Below are positions 1-8,260 of a stretch of DNA of 64,000 nucleotides, piece after piece (position 1 is the first letter of the stretch; each line of letters begins with the position of its first letter). A model generated the notes under the pieces. The model searched no databases and was not told the DNA's origin. It saw nothing but the letters and a program-made list of their open reading frames with translations. A program made the translations under genes and the position numbers. This stretch comes from JAGLOK01 sp963675575 (GTDB lineage: Bacteria; Bacillota; Clostridia; Christensenellales; UMGS416): positions 2,542,001 to 2,606,000 of the forward strand of contig OY776378.1 in the NCBI GenBank assembly GCA_963675575.1. The letters are read 5' to 3'.

Positions 1-769
1 ATTGTGCGCTTTCAACCGTCGGTGGTTCACCCGGACGCAGGCGTTTATATATTTCAAGAAGCCCGCCTTCGTTTGTCTTGGACGCATCCTTTTCCATGGT
101 AAGAGCCAAACGCTCATCTTCACCGAAAGTATCAATTATCTGCGCGTCTGTTCCGTATCCCAAAGCACGCAGCAAAACAGTGGCAGGTTGCTTTCTTGTC
201 CTGTCCACTCTAACCCATAATATATTATTATAGTCGCTTTCAAGCTCCAGCCAAGCGCCTCTGTTGGGTATCAGCGTTGATGTGTGTGTAGGATTTCCAT
301 TTTTGTCCAGACCACTGCCGAATATAACACCGGGAGACCGGACAAGCTGTGATACTATTACGCGCTCTGCGCCGTTTATGATAAATGTTCCCGTCTCGGT
401 CATAAGAGGGAAATCCCCCATAAAGACTTCTTGCTCTTTAACTTCGCCTGTTTCGCGATTTATAAGACGAACCTTGACTTTCATCGGAGCAGAATAAGTA
501 ACATCACGCTCTTTGCATTCGTCAACCGAATACTTAATTTTGTCTTCAATCCTATAATCCACTAATTCAAGCGAAAGAGTATCGGAATAGTCATTAATCG
601 GAGAAATGTCGTCAAGAACTTCGCGAAGTCCTGTATCCAAAAAACGATTATAGCTATTTTTTTGAATCGCTATAAGATCAGGCATCTCCAATACTTCTTC
701 TATTCGGGAAAAAGACATTCTTGTGCGTCTGCCGGTTTGGACCTCGTTTACCTTAACTTCATGGGCCAT
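1..769 (-). CDS. rpoB: RNA polymerase subunit beta, N-terminal part (runs off the window)
   Basis: Reverse-strand reading from an ATG at 769 gives an open frame to the window edge (about 256 residues). It begins MAHEVKVNEVQTGRRTRMSF and contains the typical RpoB stretches SRIEEVLEMPDLI, QKNSYNRFL, DFPLMTETGTFIINGAERVIVSQL, RSPGVIF and, at the edge, LRPGEPPTVESAQ. These belong to the protrusion and lobe of the catalytic beta subunit. The rest, including rpoC if present, lies left of the window. Oddly, no rplJ or rplL lies upstream: the gene has its own promoter and a leader of roughly 190 nt. A GGGGTG stretch lies 12 nt before the ATG, farther than usual. Identification is certain from the protein motifs. 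Confidence 0.97.
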   Translation of the reverse strand, partial: MAHEVKVNEVQTGRRTRMSFSRIEEVLEMPDLIAIQKNSYNRFLDTGLREVLDDISPINDYSDTLSLELVDYRIEDKIKYSVDECKERDVTYSAPMKVKVRLINRETGEVKEQEVFMGDFPLMTETGTFIINGAERVIVSQLVRSPGVIFGSGLDKNGNPTHTSTLIPNRGAWLELESDYNNILWVRVDRTRKQPATVLLRALGYGTDAQIIDTFGEDERLALTMEKDASKTNEGGLLEIYKRLRPGEPPTVESAQ

Positions 770-965
770 ATATTTTTTCACACCCCTATATAAAAATTGT
801 TTAATACTAGTTAAAAAATAGCCTTTACATGCATTTTACAAAGTGGTAAAATCACCTCGTTAGAACACTTTCCCCAACCCTTTTAAGGGAATAAAAAAGG
901 CCAAAATCCCGTCCCTTTTTCCAAAGAGCGATACTACGGCATCTTAATAATCAATGCAATTTATT

Positions 966-994
966 ATTATATCAAAGCACCTAATGCAAGTCAA
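966..994 (-). promoter_or_regulatory. Promoter and long leader of rpoB
   Basis: On the minus strand TTGACT (994-989) is followed after exactly 17 nt by TATAAT (971-966), a near-consensus sigma-A promoter, so transcription should start near 958. That leaves a leader of about 190 nt before the rpoB ATG. The leader can fold a GGAAAAAGG/CCTTTTTT-A-TTCC hairpin around 925-885. It could be a regulatory leader, but I recognise no known family. Between 995 and 1144 I see nothing further. The promoter is strongly supported; the regulatory role of the leader is inference. Confidence 0.8.
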
Positions 995-1144
995 GATTTT
1001 TTTATAGTGCATATGAAGCAGCACCCATTGTACAATCTTGCAAATCCGCCCATCTAATACCGCTTAAAACTATAATAAATCAATTATCGCTAATGCAGCA
1101 AGTCCTGCCAGCATATATTAAAAGCTGTTTCTTTCTAAACATAT

Positions 1145-1627
1145 TCAAGATAAAATATCCTGATACTTATCCGCAATGTTAGATATCGCTTCCAAGTATC
1201 GGGACATTCTATCATCATGGCACATCATATTCAATGTTTTTTTAATAATATTTGTAAATTCTTTATCAAATGATAAAATGGACTTATGGGAAAGCGAACA
1301 CACTCTTCTTGCTCTGGGATCAATTCGCAAAAAAAGCTCACCTTCTATAAACTTCGGAGCCAACGGAAAAATCCTGCAGCTCAGCGGTCTCATCTCCCTA
1401 TCGCATGCACCATTGCAGGTTAAGGCTTGCACCGCCCCGTATACCGCAAGCTCTTTTTGGAAAATTTTAAAGCCTCTTTCTGAAAGGAGTTCTTCCTCAT
1501 AGGGGAAAAGAAGCATATACCCTTCGCTATGACAGCACGCAGAACCGCAAAGTCTCCCACAGTCGTTTTTAAGCGGTGTTAAGCCACCAATCATTTTGTA
1601 GGCCGACTCAATTATCTTTTTCGACAT
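1145..1627 (-). CDS. YkgJ-like cysteine-cluster protein
   Basis: A 160-residue protein if started at the ATG at 1627, which has GGAG 4 nt upstream. The longer frame back to 1843 would run through the divergent methyltransferase gene and is rejected. The sequence has a cysteine cluster near residues 23-32 (DCGRLCGSACC) and a second group CNGACDREMRPLSCRIFPL around residues 75-93. The RP-x-x-CR-x-(Y/F)P pattern is typical of the YkgJ/UPF0153 proteins thought to hold zinc or an iron-sulfur cluster. No signal peptide or membrane segment is visible, so it is probably cytoplasmic. Its start lies only 27 nt from the start of the divergent methyltransferase. The function is unknown; the metal-binding call rests on cysteine spacing. 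Confidence 0.7.
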   Translation of the reverse strand: MSKKIIESAYKMIGGLTPLKNDCGRLCGSACCHSEGYMLLFPYEEELLSERGFKIFQKELAVYGAVQALTCNGACDREMRPLSCRIFPLAPKFIEGELFLRIDPRARRVCSLSHKSILSFDKEFTNIIKKTLNMMCHDDRMSRYLEAISNIADKYQDILS

Positions 1628-1654
1628 CTTGCTCCAATCATAAGAGGTGGTATT

Positions 1655-2866
1655 TTGAAAGAAATCTATATGCAAAGCCCCAAAAGCTTTATACATTCCG
1701 GAGATTGCCTGCAAACGATGAACTCTTGGCTTGAGACCAACCAAAACCAAATTGACTTGATTTACATTGACCCGCCCGGCTCTTCCGGACTCAGCTATAA
1801 GCTTATACAAAAAGTGGGAATAAATCAAGGCAGGATAACACATTCAAAGCCTATAAATAAAATATTTATAGAAACCAATTATCCAAGCATGATTAAAGAG
1901 GTTTTTCTAAAAAGCAAAAAGCTGCTCAAAGACTCCGGCAACATCTTCATCCATTGCACACCCAAAACATCCTCCTTTTTCAAAAATATTTTAGACGACA
2001 TATTCGGGCAAAGCAATTTTGTCAACGAGATTATATACAAACACGGTCAGGGTGGAAACTCCAATCACCATTTCAGCTACAGCCACGATAATATATTGTT
2101 TTATAGAAATTCGGCTAACGGATATTTTAATCCCGAGCCAACGGCAAAAACAAGAGGTCCCATAAGACGCAACCACATGAAAAAAAATACCACCGAAGAC
2201 GGAAGAGTATATTACTCTATAGTTATTTCCGGAAAAGAATACCGATATTACGAAGATGATCTTATTCACAAAGGAGATGTCTGGGATGATATTGATGAAA
2301 ACATCGAAAATGACAGATATATATATGAAGGTGAAAAACCGTTAAATCTGCTTGAAAAAATAATCATTTCAGCCTGTCCTGAAAAAGGATTGGTATGCGA
2401 CCCCTTTTGCGGTACTGGCGTAACCGCAATCGCTGCCGCAAAGCTTGGCCGAAAGTTTTTAATGTGCGACATCTCGCATTTAGCTATAAACATCGCAAAA
2501 TCCAACATTGCTCTACTCAACCAACCTTTTTGCACAGTTTGGGAAAATATCGAAATATTTAGCCAAAAACCTGAAGTTAAATTTTCTTTCAAGAACAATA
2601 AAGTGCATCTTGACGACTACAGAGTTCCGGGCGGTGAAAAATACTACAGCAATAATCTTCTGCCCACCGAAGACACATTGGTTGAAAATTGGTCGGTGGG
2701 ACGATTAATTGGCGACAGCTATTATGTGGACGATTTCGATGTCCGAACCCACGACAATCCCGCGATTGGGAGGCATCTGCAGCTAAAAAAAGGCGAAGGC
2801 GAGCCTTACTCTTTAACTTTCGACGTATTCGGAAATCAAATAATGCATAAATTGAACATTGAATAA
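1655..2866 (+). CDS. Beta-class DNA methyltransferase (Mod-like) with a variant catalytic motif
   Basis: A 403-residue protein, starting best at TTG 1655 because AAGAGGTGG ends 4 nt before it; ATG 1670 is the alternative. The order of motifs is that of beta-class N4/N6 amino-methyltransferases such as type III Mod: the catalytic motif IV near residues 37-43 (LIYIDPPG), a degenerate copy of the usual LHCDPTASHYLK segment (IHCTPKTSSFF), the TQKP-like GEKPLNLLEKII, and a C-terminal SAM-binding motif VCDPFCGTGVTAIAAAKLGR. The usual aromatic residue after DPP (Y, F or W) is glycine here. No restriction gene is visible, so it would be an orphan methyltransferase, or one with altered activity. The family is well supported; activity and target are unknown. 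Confidence 0.85.
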   Translation: MKEIYMQSPKSFIHSGDCLQTMNSWLETNQNQIDLIYIDPPGSSGLSYKLIQKVGINQGRITHSKPINKIFIETNYPSMIKEVFLKSKKLLKDSGNIFIHCTPKTSSFFKNILDDIFGQSNFVNEIIYKHGQGGNSNHHFSYSHDNILFYRNSANGYFNPEPTAKTRGPIRRNHMKKNTTEDGRVYYSIVISGKEYRYYEDDLIHKGDVWDDIDENIENDRYIYEGEKPLNLLEKIIISACPEKGLVCDPFCGTGVTAIAAAKLGRKFLMCDISHLAINIAKSNIALLNQPFCTVWENIEIFSQKPEVKFSFKNNKVHLDDYRVPGGEKYYSNNLLPTEDTLVENWSVGRLIGDSYYVDDFDVRTHDNPAIGRHLQLKKGEGEPYSLTFDVFGNQIMHKLNIE

Positions 2867-2875
2867 TTCTAAGAA

Positions 2876-3154
2876 TTAACTAGGAGAATTCTTTTTTACA
2901 ATAAATATATCTATTTCAAACTTATCAAAGTCGACTTTTTCGATAAAATCATCGGCCAAAAACTTAACAATCAAGAAATTTTTTATATCCCTTAAATGTT
3001 TATTAAGCATAATTGGCCTCGGTATATCAAATTTTAGGCAAATGGTGTAAATCCCATCCAAAACGGCTTGCTCGCTGAAATCTTCATATATTTCAACCGT
3101 GTGGTTTAAAACAATTTTATTTTTCTTTAAGGTCTTACCCCATATTTTTATCAT
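2876..3154 (-). CDS. Conserved small hypothetical protein
   Basis: A 92-residue protein starting MIKIWGKTLKKNKIVLNHTV, with a hydrophilic alpha/beta-like composition and no signal peptide, membrane segment or cysteine motif. It lies 30 nt downstream of the Gnd-like gene on the same strand and is probably transcribed with it. A weak GGGATG Shine-Dalgarno-like stretch precedes the ATG. The style resembles short uncharacterised proteins of Clostridia, but I cannot name a family. The stop is only 9 nt from the convergent methyltransferase stop. Confidence 0.6.
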   Translation of the reverse strand: MIKIWGKTLKKNKIVLNHTVEIYEDFSEQAVLDGIYTICLKFDIPRPIMLNKHLRDIKNFLIVKFLADDFIEKVDFDKFEIDIFIVKKNSPS

Positions 3155-3184
3155 TTATCGCATCCCATTATTCATTTTTTACAA

Positions 3185-4621
3185 TTAGTGGTTAGACGTA
3201 TTTCCCTTGTTTTGTTTGCTGTCTCCCACTATCCAGTCCACATTGAAGTTACCCTGAATATCATATCTGCGCACGGTATCCCTTTTCATATAGTTAAGCT
3301 GTGATTGTATCAGGTTTGACGGCAAAACATTTGCCCGCATACAGTCATAATAACTAAGTGCTGACATAAAAGAAGGCGCGGGCACCGAATGCTTTGCCGA
3401 AAGCATAACAATTTCTCTGATTCCTTTTTGCGCGGATTTCAGCTGACCCGTGAAATAATCGTCGTGCATAAGATTTAGCAAATTATCATTTTTATTGTAC
3501 GCAGTATTCGCCCGGCTTAAATAGTTTGACCTTATCGTTGAAGCCCCACTCCAAACTCGGGCGATCTCATCTTCGCCATAGTTCCACTGGCCATTTTTAA
3601 GTTCCGCGCTCAGCAGGTCAAATCCCTGTGCATAGGCAATTATTATCGCGGCCTTCATAGCGTCTTTAATAGAATCTAAAAGTTTTATGCTTCCTGAATC
3701 GTATCTGATTTGCGGAGCATAAAGTTTTTTTACAGACATTCTCCTTTGCTCGCGCTGCCCGGAAAGATATCGCAAAAAAACAGCTTGAGAAGAAAGCAGG
3801 TTGGGAATGTTGTTTTTAAAAGCTTCGCCAAAAGCCGCAACCTCTGTATCCGCCACGGACGCGCTGTCTAAAATATAATCAATTATTGGGGTTCCGCTTT
3901 CCACATCTATCTGTTCTAAAATCTTTGCGGTTATCCCTAAAAGGTATAAATCGAGTTCCTCGTTTATAAAAGTGAATGCTGAAGAAACTTCCTCGCACTT
4001 CATGCCGCCCAAGTTTCTGAGCATAAAATACCCATCCGCAATTATCTGCATCAATGAAGTTTCTATAGAGTCGTGGATTATTTTCGTATAATTCGCCGTT
4101 CCCCAAGATCCAGAGTGAATACAGCTGCTAAATCCCTTGTGCTCTTTTGAAATCTGCCGCAATATTCTCGAACAGGCGCTGAAAGCGTCTTCACGCCCGC
4201 CAACAATAAGCCCTACGCCCGATGAAAGCTCTTCCTGCGGGCCGGTAACAGCCGCCTCAAGATATCTGATTGATTTCAGAGTTAAGTCTTCCGCACGATT
4301 GTTTATATCTGAATAATTGCCGGCGCTCAAATCTATTAAAGCATCCGATTTGTTAAGATTCGGAAGTATCTCCGCTATGACATCATCGATTTTAGAACCA
4401 TCTAAGCTTAGAAAAATCTTTCTTGGCGCCGAAAGCGAAGCCACCAATCCTTTAAGATCCCTATATGCCTTTACCTTTGAAACACATTCTCCGGAAAAAC
4501 CGAAAGCTTTTTCAACATCCTCATCAAAAATCGCAACACTATACTTCCTGCTTTTCATGTTTATAACCAGGCTTTGACCTATATTGTCCAATCCTATAAC
4601 AGCAAAATCATTAACCGCCAT
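3185..4621 (-). CDS. Divergent 6-phosphogluconate dehydrogenase homologue
   Basis: The 478 residues match the length and fold order of decarboxylating 6-phosphogluconate dehydrogenase (Gnd). They comprise an N-terminal Rossmann motif (VIGLDNIGQSL), a helical body with KIIHDSIETSLMQIIADGY, and the C-terminal segment PSFMSALSYYDCMRANVLPSNLIQSQ. Several hallmark sites have changed. The usual VSGGEEGA loop reads VTGPQEEL. The KMVHNGIEY active-site segment reads KIIHDSIET, keeping Lys and His but replacing Asn by Asp. The residue after beta-strand 2 is Asp (IFDED) instead of the Asn-Arg of NADP-dependent enzymes, which would favour NAD. I therefore call a homologue with possibly altered substrate or cofactor, not a standard Gnd. 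It is likely co-transcribed with the 92-residue gene downstream. Confidence 0.8.
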   Translation of the reverse strand: MAVNDFAVIGLDNIGQSLVINMKSRKYSVAIFDEDVEKAFGFSGECVSKVKAYRDLKGLVASLSAPRKIFLSLDGSKIDDVIAEILPNLNKSDALIDLSAGNYSDINNRAEDLTLKSIRYLEAAVTGPQEELSSGVGLIVGGREDAFSACSRILRQISKEHKGFSSCIHSGSWGTANYTKIIHDSIETSLMQIIADGYFMLRNLGGMKCEEVSSAFTFINEELDLYLLGITAKILEQIDVESGTPIIDYILDSASVADTEVAAFGEAFKNNIPNLLSSQAVFLRYLSGQREQRRMSVKKLYAPQIRYDSGSIKLLDSIKDAMKAAIIIAYAQGFDLLSAELKNGQWNYGEDEIARVWSGASTIRSNYLSRANTAYNKNDNLLNLMHDDYFTGQLKSAQKGIREIVMLSAKHSVPAPSFMSALSYYDCMRANVLPSNLIQSQLNYMKRDTVRRYDIQGNFNVDWIVGDSKQNKGNTSNH

Positions 4622-4964
4622 ATATTCCCCTTAAAAAAATTTTACTACAAAAACATTAAGTATAATCAATGATATTAAACCCCGTTTTCACACATCCAGC
4701 CTTATTCTAACTCGAAGCAATCGAAGCCATAAAAACAAAGAATTTTAATACCTACTCAAAACTCATTACAATATACAGCAGAGAGCCTATATGTGCAAGA
4801 AGTTATAAAGCTATTCAACAAATAAAATAATCTGTATTTATATATCATAATGAGAGAAAACTGTCCCAAACCGCGGGAATAAAAAAGCAAAAAAGTATAT
4901 AAACATTTATCTTCTCATCATTTTAATTATACATTAATAAATAAAAAATGCGAAGAATATTATT
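4622..4964. other. Non-coding AT-rich spacer
   Basis: About 340 nt between the Gnd-like gene and the division gene. I see no open frame with a convincing ribosome binding site and no tRNA. It should contain the promoter of the Gnd-like gene, but no clear -35/-10 pair stands out. Confidence 0.5.
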
Positions 4965-4989
4965 AAAGCTCGCAGTCTATGCGAGCTTT
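4965..4989 (-). terminator. Hairpin downstream of the DivIC/FtsB gene
   Basis: A perfect 10-bp stem AAAGCTCGCA / TGCGAGCTTT with a 5-nt loop lies just after the stop of the division gene on the minus strand. The following T-tract is poor (AATAATATTC), so this is a weak or processing-type terminator. Confidence 0.6.
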
Positions 4990-4994
4990 ATGTA

Positions 4995-5291
4995 TTAATC
5001 ATTTCCATCAACGTATTTTACCTCTCCGGGCTTTACATATCCCAGAAGTTCACGTGCTTTTTGAACAATAAAATCGTCGGTCTTTGTGTACTCAACTTCC
5101 TGCTCCAGCTGTTCATTTTCCTGTTGAACCTCATAAAGCTCTTCGTTGGCATTTTCCAGCTGCCCTTTTAGCGAATTATATGTCTTTAAGTTTCTTGCGA
5201 AAACAAAGCCTGCATATAAAACAATAGGCAACACGACACAAATAACAAGCACAAATCGCCTGCGCTTATAGCTCTTATTCGAAGAAATCAC
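4995..5291 (-). CDS. Septum formation initiator, DivIC/FtsB family
   Basis: Starting at GTG 5291, which has AAAGGGG 8 nt upstream, the protein has 98 residues. The ATG at 5315 has only an abutting GAGGGT and is less likely. It has a short basic cytoplasmic tail (SNKSYKRRRF), one membrane segment (about residues 13-31) and an extracytoplasmic coiled coil rich in Glu, Gln and Leu. It ends with the family signature ARELLGYVKPGEVKYVDG. DivIC/FtsB proteins join FtsL and DivIB/FtsQ in the divisome and help activate septal peptidoglycan synthesis. It stands alone with a hairpin after it. The family call is firm; DivIC versus another FtsB-like paralogue cannot be decided here. Confidence 0.88.
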   Translation of the reverse strand: MISSNKSYKRRRFVLVICVVLPIVLYAGFVFARNLKTYNSLKGQLENANEELYEVQQENEQLEQEVEYTKTDDFIVQKARELLGYVKPGEVKYVDGND

Positions 5292-5438
5292 CCAAATTTC
5301 CCCTTTCGTACACATACCCTCGGCTATATATTACCATATAATCTTATATTATGTAAAGAAATAACGAAATTTGGTCAACGGGCTTCAGAGCATTCGTTCA
5401 CTATGTCTTCTTCCAGTCTGAACCAAAAAGCTCTAACT

Positions 5439-6074
5439 TTAGCTTCTCGCCCAATTCAGCACGATTACGTTCTTTCCCCTGCTAAGCTCCTCTTTGCTAA
5501 ACTTCACCGAGCTTTCCTGCATTTGCACTCCGCCGGTAAGCTTCAAAAAATCTTCCTGGGTGTCAATCGGAAATTTGCAAGCTTCATTCGCAAAGTGCAT
5601 GGCAATCGTCAACTGAGGATCAATGGCTTCCATCACTTTCAGCGCTTCTCTGGAATCTATTGTATAGTTTCCGCCGACGGGAACAAACAAAACGTCCACT
5701 CTTCCCAAAGCCCGCCAAGTCTCTTCATCAATAAGGTGTCCGAGATCCCCCAAATGTCCAAATACCATCCCATCGATTTCAATTCTAAAAATCGTATTTT
5801 CTCCTCTAATTCTGCCTTCAAGTCTGTCATGATATGACGGTATCCCTTTAAATTTGACACCTGGAAACTCTTGCACTCCGATGCCTTCAACAACATCACA
5901 GCCTATTATCCATGAAGTATCGCAATGGTCTCGGTGAGAATGGCTTATTGTAACATAATCGGCTCCGGTCGATAAAATCGGGTAGCCCACCGACTCGTCA
6001 TAAGGGTCCGTTATCACACTCATTGTTTCACCAACGATTTCAAAACAAGAATGCCCCAGCCATCTAACTATCAT
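5439..6074 (-). CDS. MBL-fold metal-dependent hydrolase (UlaG/YtkL-like)
   Basis: A 211-residue single-domain metallo-beta-lactamase-fold protein. It begins IVRWLGHSCFEI, carries the metal motif SHSHRDHCD near residues 44-52, later FGHLGDLGHL and VPVGGNYTID, and a C-terminal AMHFANEACKF. This is the pattern of the UlaG-like/UPF0173 hydrolases. No signal peptide is visible. An AGGA lies 8 nt before the ATG. It is the last of three closely spaced genes (DUF1934 protein, unknown protein, this one), probably one operon. The substrate is unknown. Confidence 0.85.
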   Translation of the reverse strand: MIVRWLGHSCFEIVGETMSVITDPYDESVGYPILSTGADYVTISHSHRDHCDTSWIIGCDVVEGIGVQEFPGVKFKGIPSYHDRLEGRIRGENTIFRIEIDGMVFGHLGDLGHLIDEETWRALGRVDVLFVPVGGNYTIDSREALKVMEAIDPQLTIAMHFANEACKFPIDTQEDFLKLTGGVQMQESSVKFSKEELSRGKNVIVLNWARS

Positions 6075-6083
6075 GATGTAATC

Positions 6084-6611
6084 CTAAAACTTTCCCGATA
6101 TTTGGCAGAGCGCGTTTTTGTACCCTTTTATAAGATCTCCCGGTATCCGCCCCTGCCTTTGCATCTTATTATATTCGCATGCGCATCGTTTTACAATATT
6201 TAGGCGTATACTTTCTGATTTCGTATGAAGCGCATATAATATATCTTTTGCAAACTTGTATGAATTCTCATTCCATTGCTCTCCCCCAAGGCCAATTTCA
6301 ATCTGCTTGTTTAGGCGAACAATTTGCGAATATACCATCAAATCAGTGTCTTTGCAGTCCGTTTCTTGAATGTTTGAAATAGAATCTTTAAGCCAATTAT
6401 CATCCGGTGTAAAAAACATTTTGTTTCCACTCAGTTTATACATCGAAACAGACTTTAAGTTGAATTTAAGTTCTGTCTCAGGAATGTTCCCGTTAGCGTT
6501 TGCAATAAAAAACTCACCGTTAAATTTAACGGCGAATTTCAAATTACTATAATTTTCCCCCAAGAAAGAGCAGATTTCCTTCTTCGCAATTTCAATAAAA
6601 TCCACTGACAT
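6084..6611 (-). CDS. Hypothetical protein
   Basis: A 175-residue soluble protein (MSVDFIEIAKKEICSF...) that I do not recognise. It begins one nucleotide after the stop of the DUF1934 gene (TAA C ATG), suggesting translational coupling. It ends 9 nt before the MBL-fold hydrolase. No motif, signal peptide or membrane segment is visible. Two cysteines in a CACEYNK segment near residue 147 are the only notable feature. Confidence 0.65.
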   Translation of the reverse strand: MSVDFIEIAKKEICSFLGENYSNLKFAVKFNGEFFIANANGNIPETELKFNLKSVSMYKLSGNKMFFTPDDNWLKDSISNIQETDCKDTDLMVYSQIVRLNKQIEIGLGGEQWNENSYKFAKDILYALHTKSESIRLNIVKRCACEYNKMQRQGRIPGDLIKGYKNALCQISGKF

Positions 6612-6612
6612 G

Positions 6613-7038
6613 TTAATTCTTCGGCTGACTGTATGACACCTTAAGCTGATTTAAGCTGGCGTAAATCCCTGCAATGTCAAGCTGATATGTCAAATCCACT
6701 TCTCCGCTGTTTTGGTTCATCTCGCAGCTTACGCGTAGTGGATACACCCCCATTTGTATATCGCCGTTTTCAGAGTGGAAATAGTTCAGGCACTTTTCTC
6801 CTGCGCGTAAAACCATATGTGAAAAAGAGCTTCCTGTGCGCATAAGCGAGACCGTATCGCCGTCAAACTCAATGGACGTGACCGAACCTTCCTGGCCAAG
6901 CATCATACTTTCGTCATACTCAAGTCTTTTCTTGCCGTTTTCTTCGCTGTATCTTCCTTCGGTTACAAATTCGGTGCGGTTCATTTCGTCCCCCACCAGC
7001 TGTTCGCCGACTATATTTAATATTATTTTATTATTCAT
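6613..7038 (-). CDS. DUF1934 (YwiB-like) beta-barrel protein
   Basis: A 141-residue protein with the features of DUF1934: an ERLEYDES-like strand, the glycine-rich middle GQEGSVTSIEFDGDTVSLMR, the MGVYPLRVSCEMN segment and a final alternating strand. This family is predicted to form a lipocalin-like barrel and is found widely in Bacillota, without an assigned reaction. AAAAGGAG sits 6 nt before the ATG. It heads the apparent three-gene operon with the unknown protein and the MBL-fold hydrolase. Confidence 0.8.
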   Translation of the reverse strand: MNNKIILNIVGEQLVGDEMNRTEFVTEGRYSEENGKKRLEYDESMMLGQEGSVTSIEFDGDTVSLMRTGSSFSHMVLRAGEKCLNYFHSENGDIQMGVYPLRVSCEMNQNSGEVDLTYQLDIAGIYASLNQLKVSYSQPKN

Positions 7039-7190
7039 AATACTCCTTTTCCAGTAAGAGCATCAATAATTCGAAACATCTATATCTGTATATAAATTTT
7101 TATACTAAATTTTAAAAAAAAGAAAGCTTATGTTTTGTTTTGGAATATATTAAATTGACACCGCCAATTGAAATACTACTTTAATTTTCT

Positions 7191-8069
7191 TTATTCCAAT
7201 ATTTGCAGTGCATAATCTTGAGTCTTAGCCACATACGCCCTGCCTTCTTCGGTATATTGGCTTGCAGTTTTTTTTGCCATATCTTCGTCTTTAAATATGC
7301 CGAAAACGCACGACCCGCTTCCGGTCATAAGCGCGCCTAAAGCCCCTCTTTCTTTAAGAAAATCAATTGCGTTTTGCACTTCCGGGCAAAGCTTGACAGC
7401 CGCTTTCTGAAGGTCGTTTTTCAAGAATTTAGAAATATCCTTTAATCCCTTTTTTTCAAGCGTAAACGAAAGCTCTTCACAGCTTCCCGAGTGTTCACCG
7501 TAAGTCTCGTCATATTTTTTGTATACTTCTTTTGTTGAAAGCGATTGCTTTGGCTTAATTAATATCAAGTCCAGTGGGTTTGATATTTTTATCGGAGTTA
7601 TAATCTCCCCTATCCCTTGCACTCTCGCGGCTCCTTCGCTCAAAAAGAACGGCACATCCGCTCCGATTTGAAGACCTAGCTCTTTAAGCATTTCATCTTT
7701 AATATTTATATCAAACAGCGAGTTCATTCCGTAAAGCACCGCCGCGGCATCCGCACTGCCGCCGCCCAACCCCGCCATCACGGGGATATTCTTGTTAATC
7801 TCTATTGCAACCCCGCCTATGTTCGCCTTTTCCATTATTAATGAGGCGGCTTTAAAGGCTGTGTTTCTTTGGTCAGTCGGAATATCTTGGTCGCACTTAA
7901 CGCTTATTCCAGACCCTTCTTTTTTTATAGTAATTTCATCATATAAGCTTATGGGAACAAACACGCTGTCTAGCAGATGATAGCCGTCATCGCGAATTCC
8001 CGTGATATACAAGCTTAAATTTATTTTTGCATATGCCTTTATTTTTATTTCATCCATTTTTGAATTCAT
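7191..8069 (-). CDS. ispE: 4-diphosphocytidyl-2-C-methyl-D-erythritol kinase
   Basis: GHMP kinase of the non-mevalonate (MEP) isoprenoid pathway, phosphorylating CDP-methylerythritol. It shows the N-terminal KAYAKINLSLYITGIRDDGYH signature, the phosphate-binding loop PVMAGLGGGSADAAAVL, and the C-terminal motif GALMTGSGSCVFGIF. The frame is open back to 8096, but a TATAAT box at 8081-8076 lies inside that extension. I therefore start at ATG 8069 (or ATG 8057, which gives the family-like start MDEIKIKAYAKIN). No Shine-Dalgarno sequence precedes either start, consistent with a leaderless message. The gene is divergent from the ribokinase-like gene. Confidence 0.95.
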   Translation of the reverse strand: MNSKMDEIKIKAYAKINLSLYITGIRDDGYHLLDSVFVPISLYDEITIKKEGSGISVKCDQDIPTDQRNTAFKAASLIMEKANIGGVAIEINKNIPVMAGLGGGSADAAAVLYGMNSLFDINIKDEMLKELGLQIGADVPFFLSEGAARVQGIGEIITPIKISNPLDLILIKPKQSLSTKEVYKKYDETYGEHSGSCEELSFTLEKKGLKDISKFLKNDLQKAAVKLCPEVQNAIDFLKERGALGALMTGSGSCVFGIFKDEDMAKKTASQYTEEGRAYVAKTQDYALQILE

Positions 8070-8075
8070 AGGTAC

Positions 8076-8104
8076 ATTATATCCGTGTTTTACCATGCGC
8101 GCAA
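8076..8104 (-). promoter_or_regulatory. Candidate leaderless promoter of ispE
   Basis: On the minus strand TTGCGC (8104-8099), 17 nt and a perfect TATAAT (8081-8076) precede the ATG at 8069 by just 6 nt. The predicted transcription start therefore coincides with the A of the start codon. The -35 matches only 3 of 6 consensus positions. The call rests mainly on the perfect -10 and the absence of a ribosome binding site. Confidence 0.5.
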
Positions 8105-8224
8105 ATTTAAACTTTTAATAGAAAACTGGTCAAAAGTCCAAATATATAAATTTTTTTATCTATGAATAAAATATAAACATTCTAAACAAAGTTATAAATA
8201 AAACAATTATTGAATGCCAACGTC

Positions 8225-8254
8225 TTGCACAAACTTCATTCAATATAGTATCAT
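8225..8254 (+). promoter_or_regulatory. Candidate leaderless promoter of the ribokinase-like gene
   Basis: TTGCAC (8225-8230), 18 nt and TATCAT (8249-8254) end 6 nt before the ATG at 8261. No purine-rich ribosome binding site lies between, so translation would start on the first nucleotides of the transcript. Confidence 0.5.
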
Positions 8255-8260
8255 ATACCC

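Noticed and set aside
1628..1843. N-terminal extension of the YkgJ-like protein
   Set aside because: It would overlap the divergent methyltransferase by about 190 nt. The ATG at 1627 has a good GGAG, and the extension has no conserved features.
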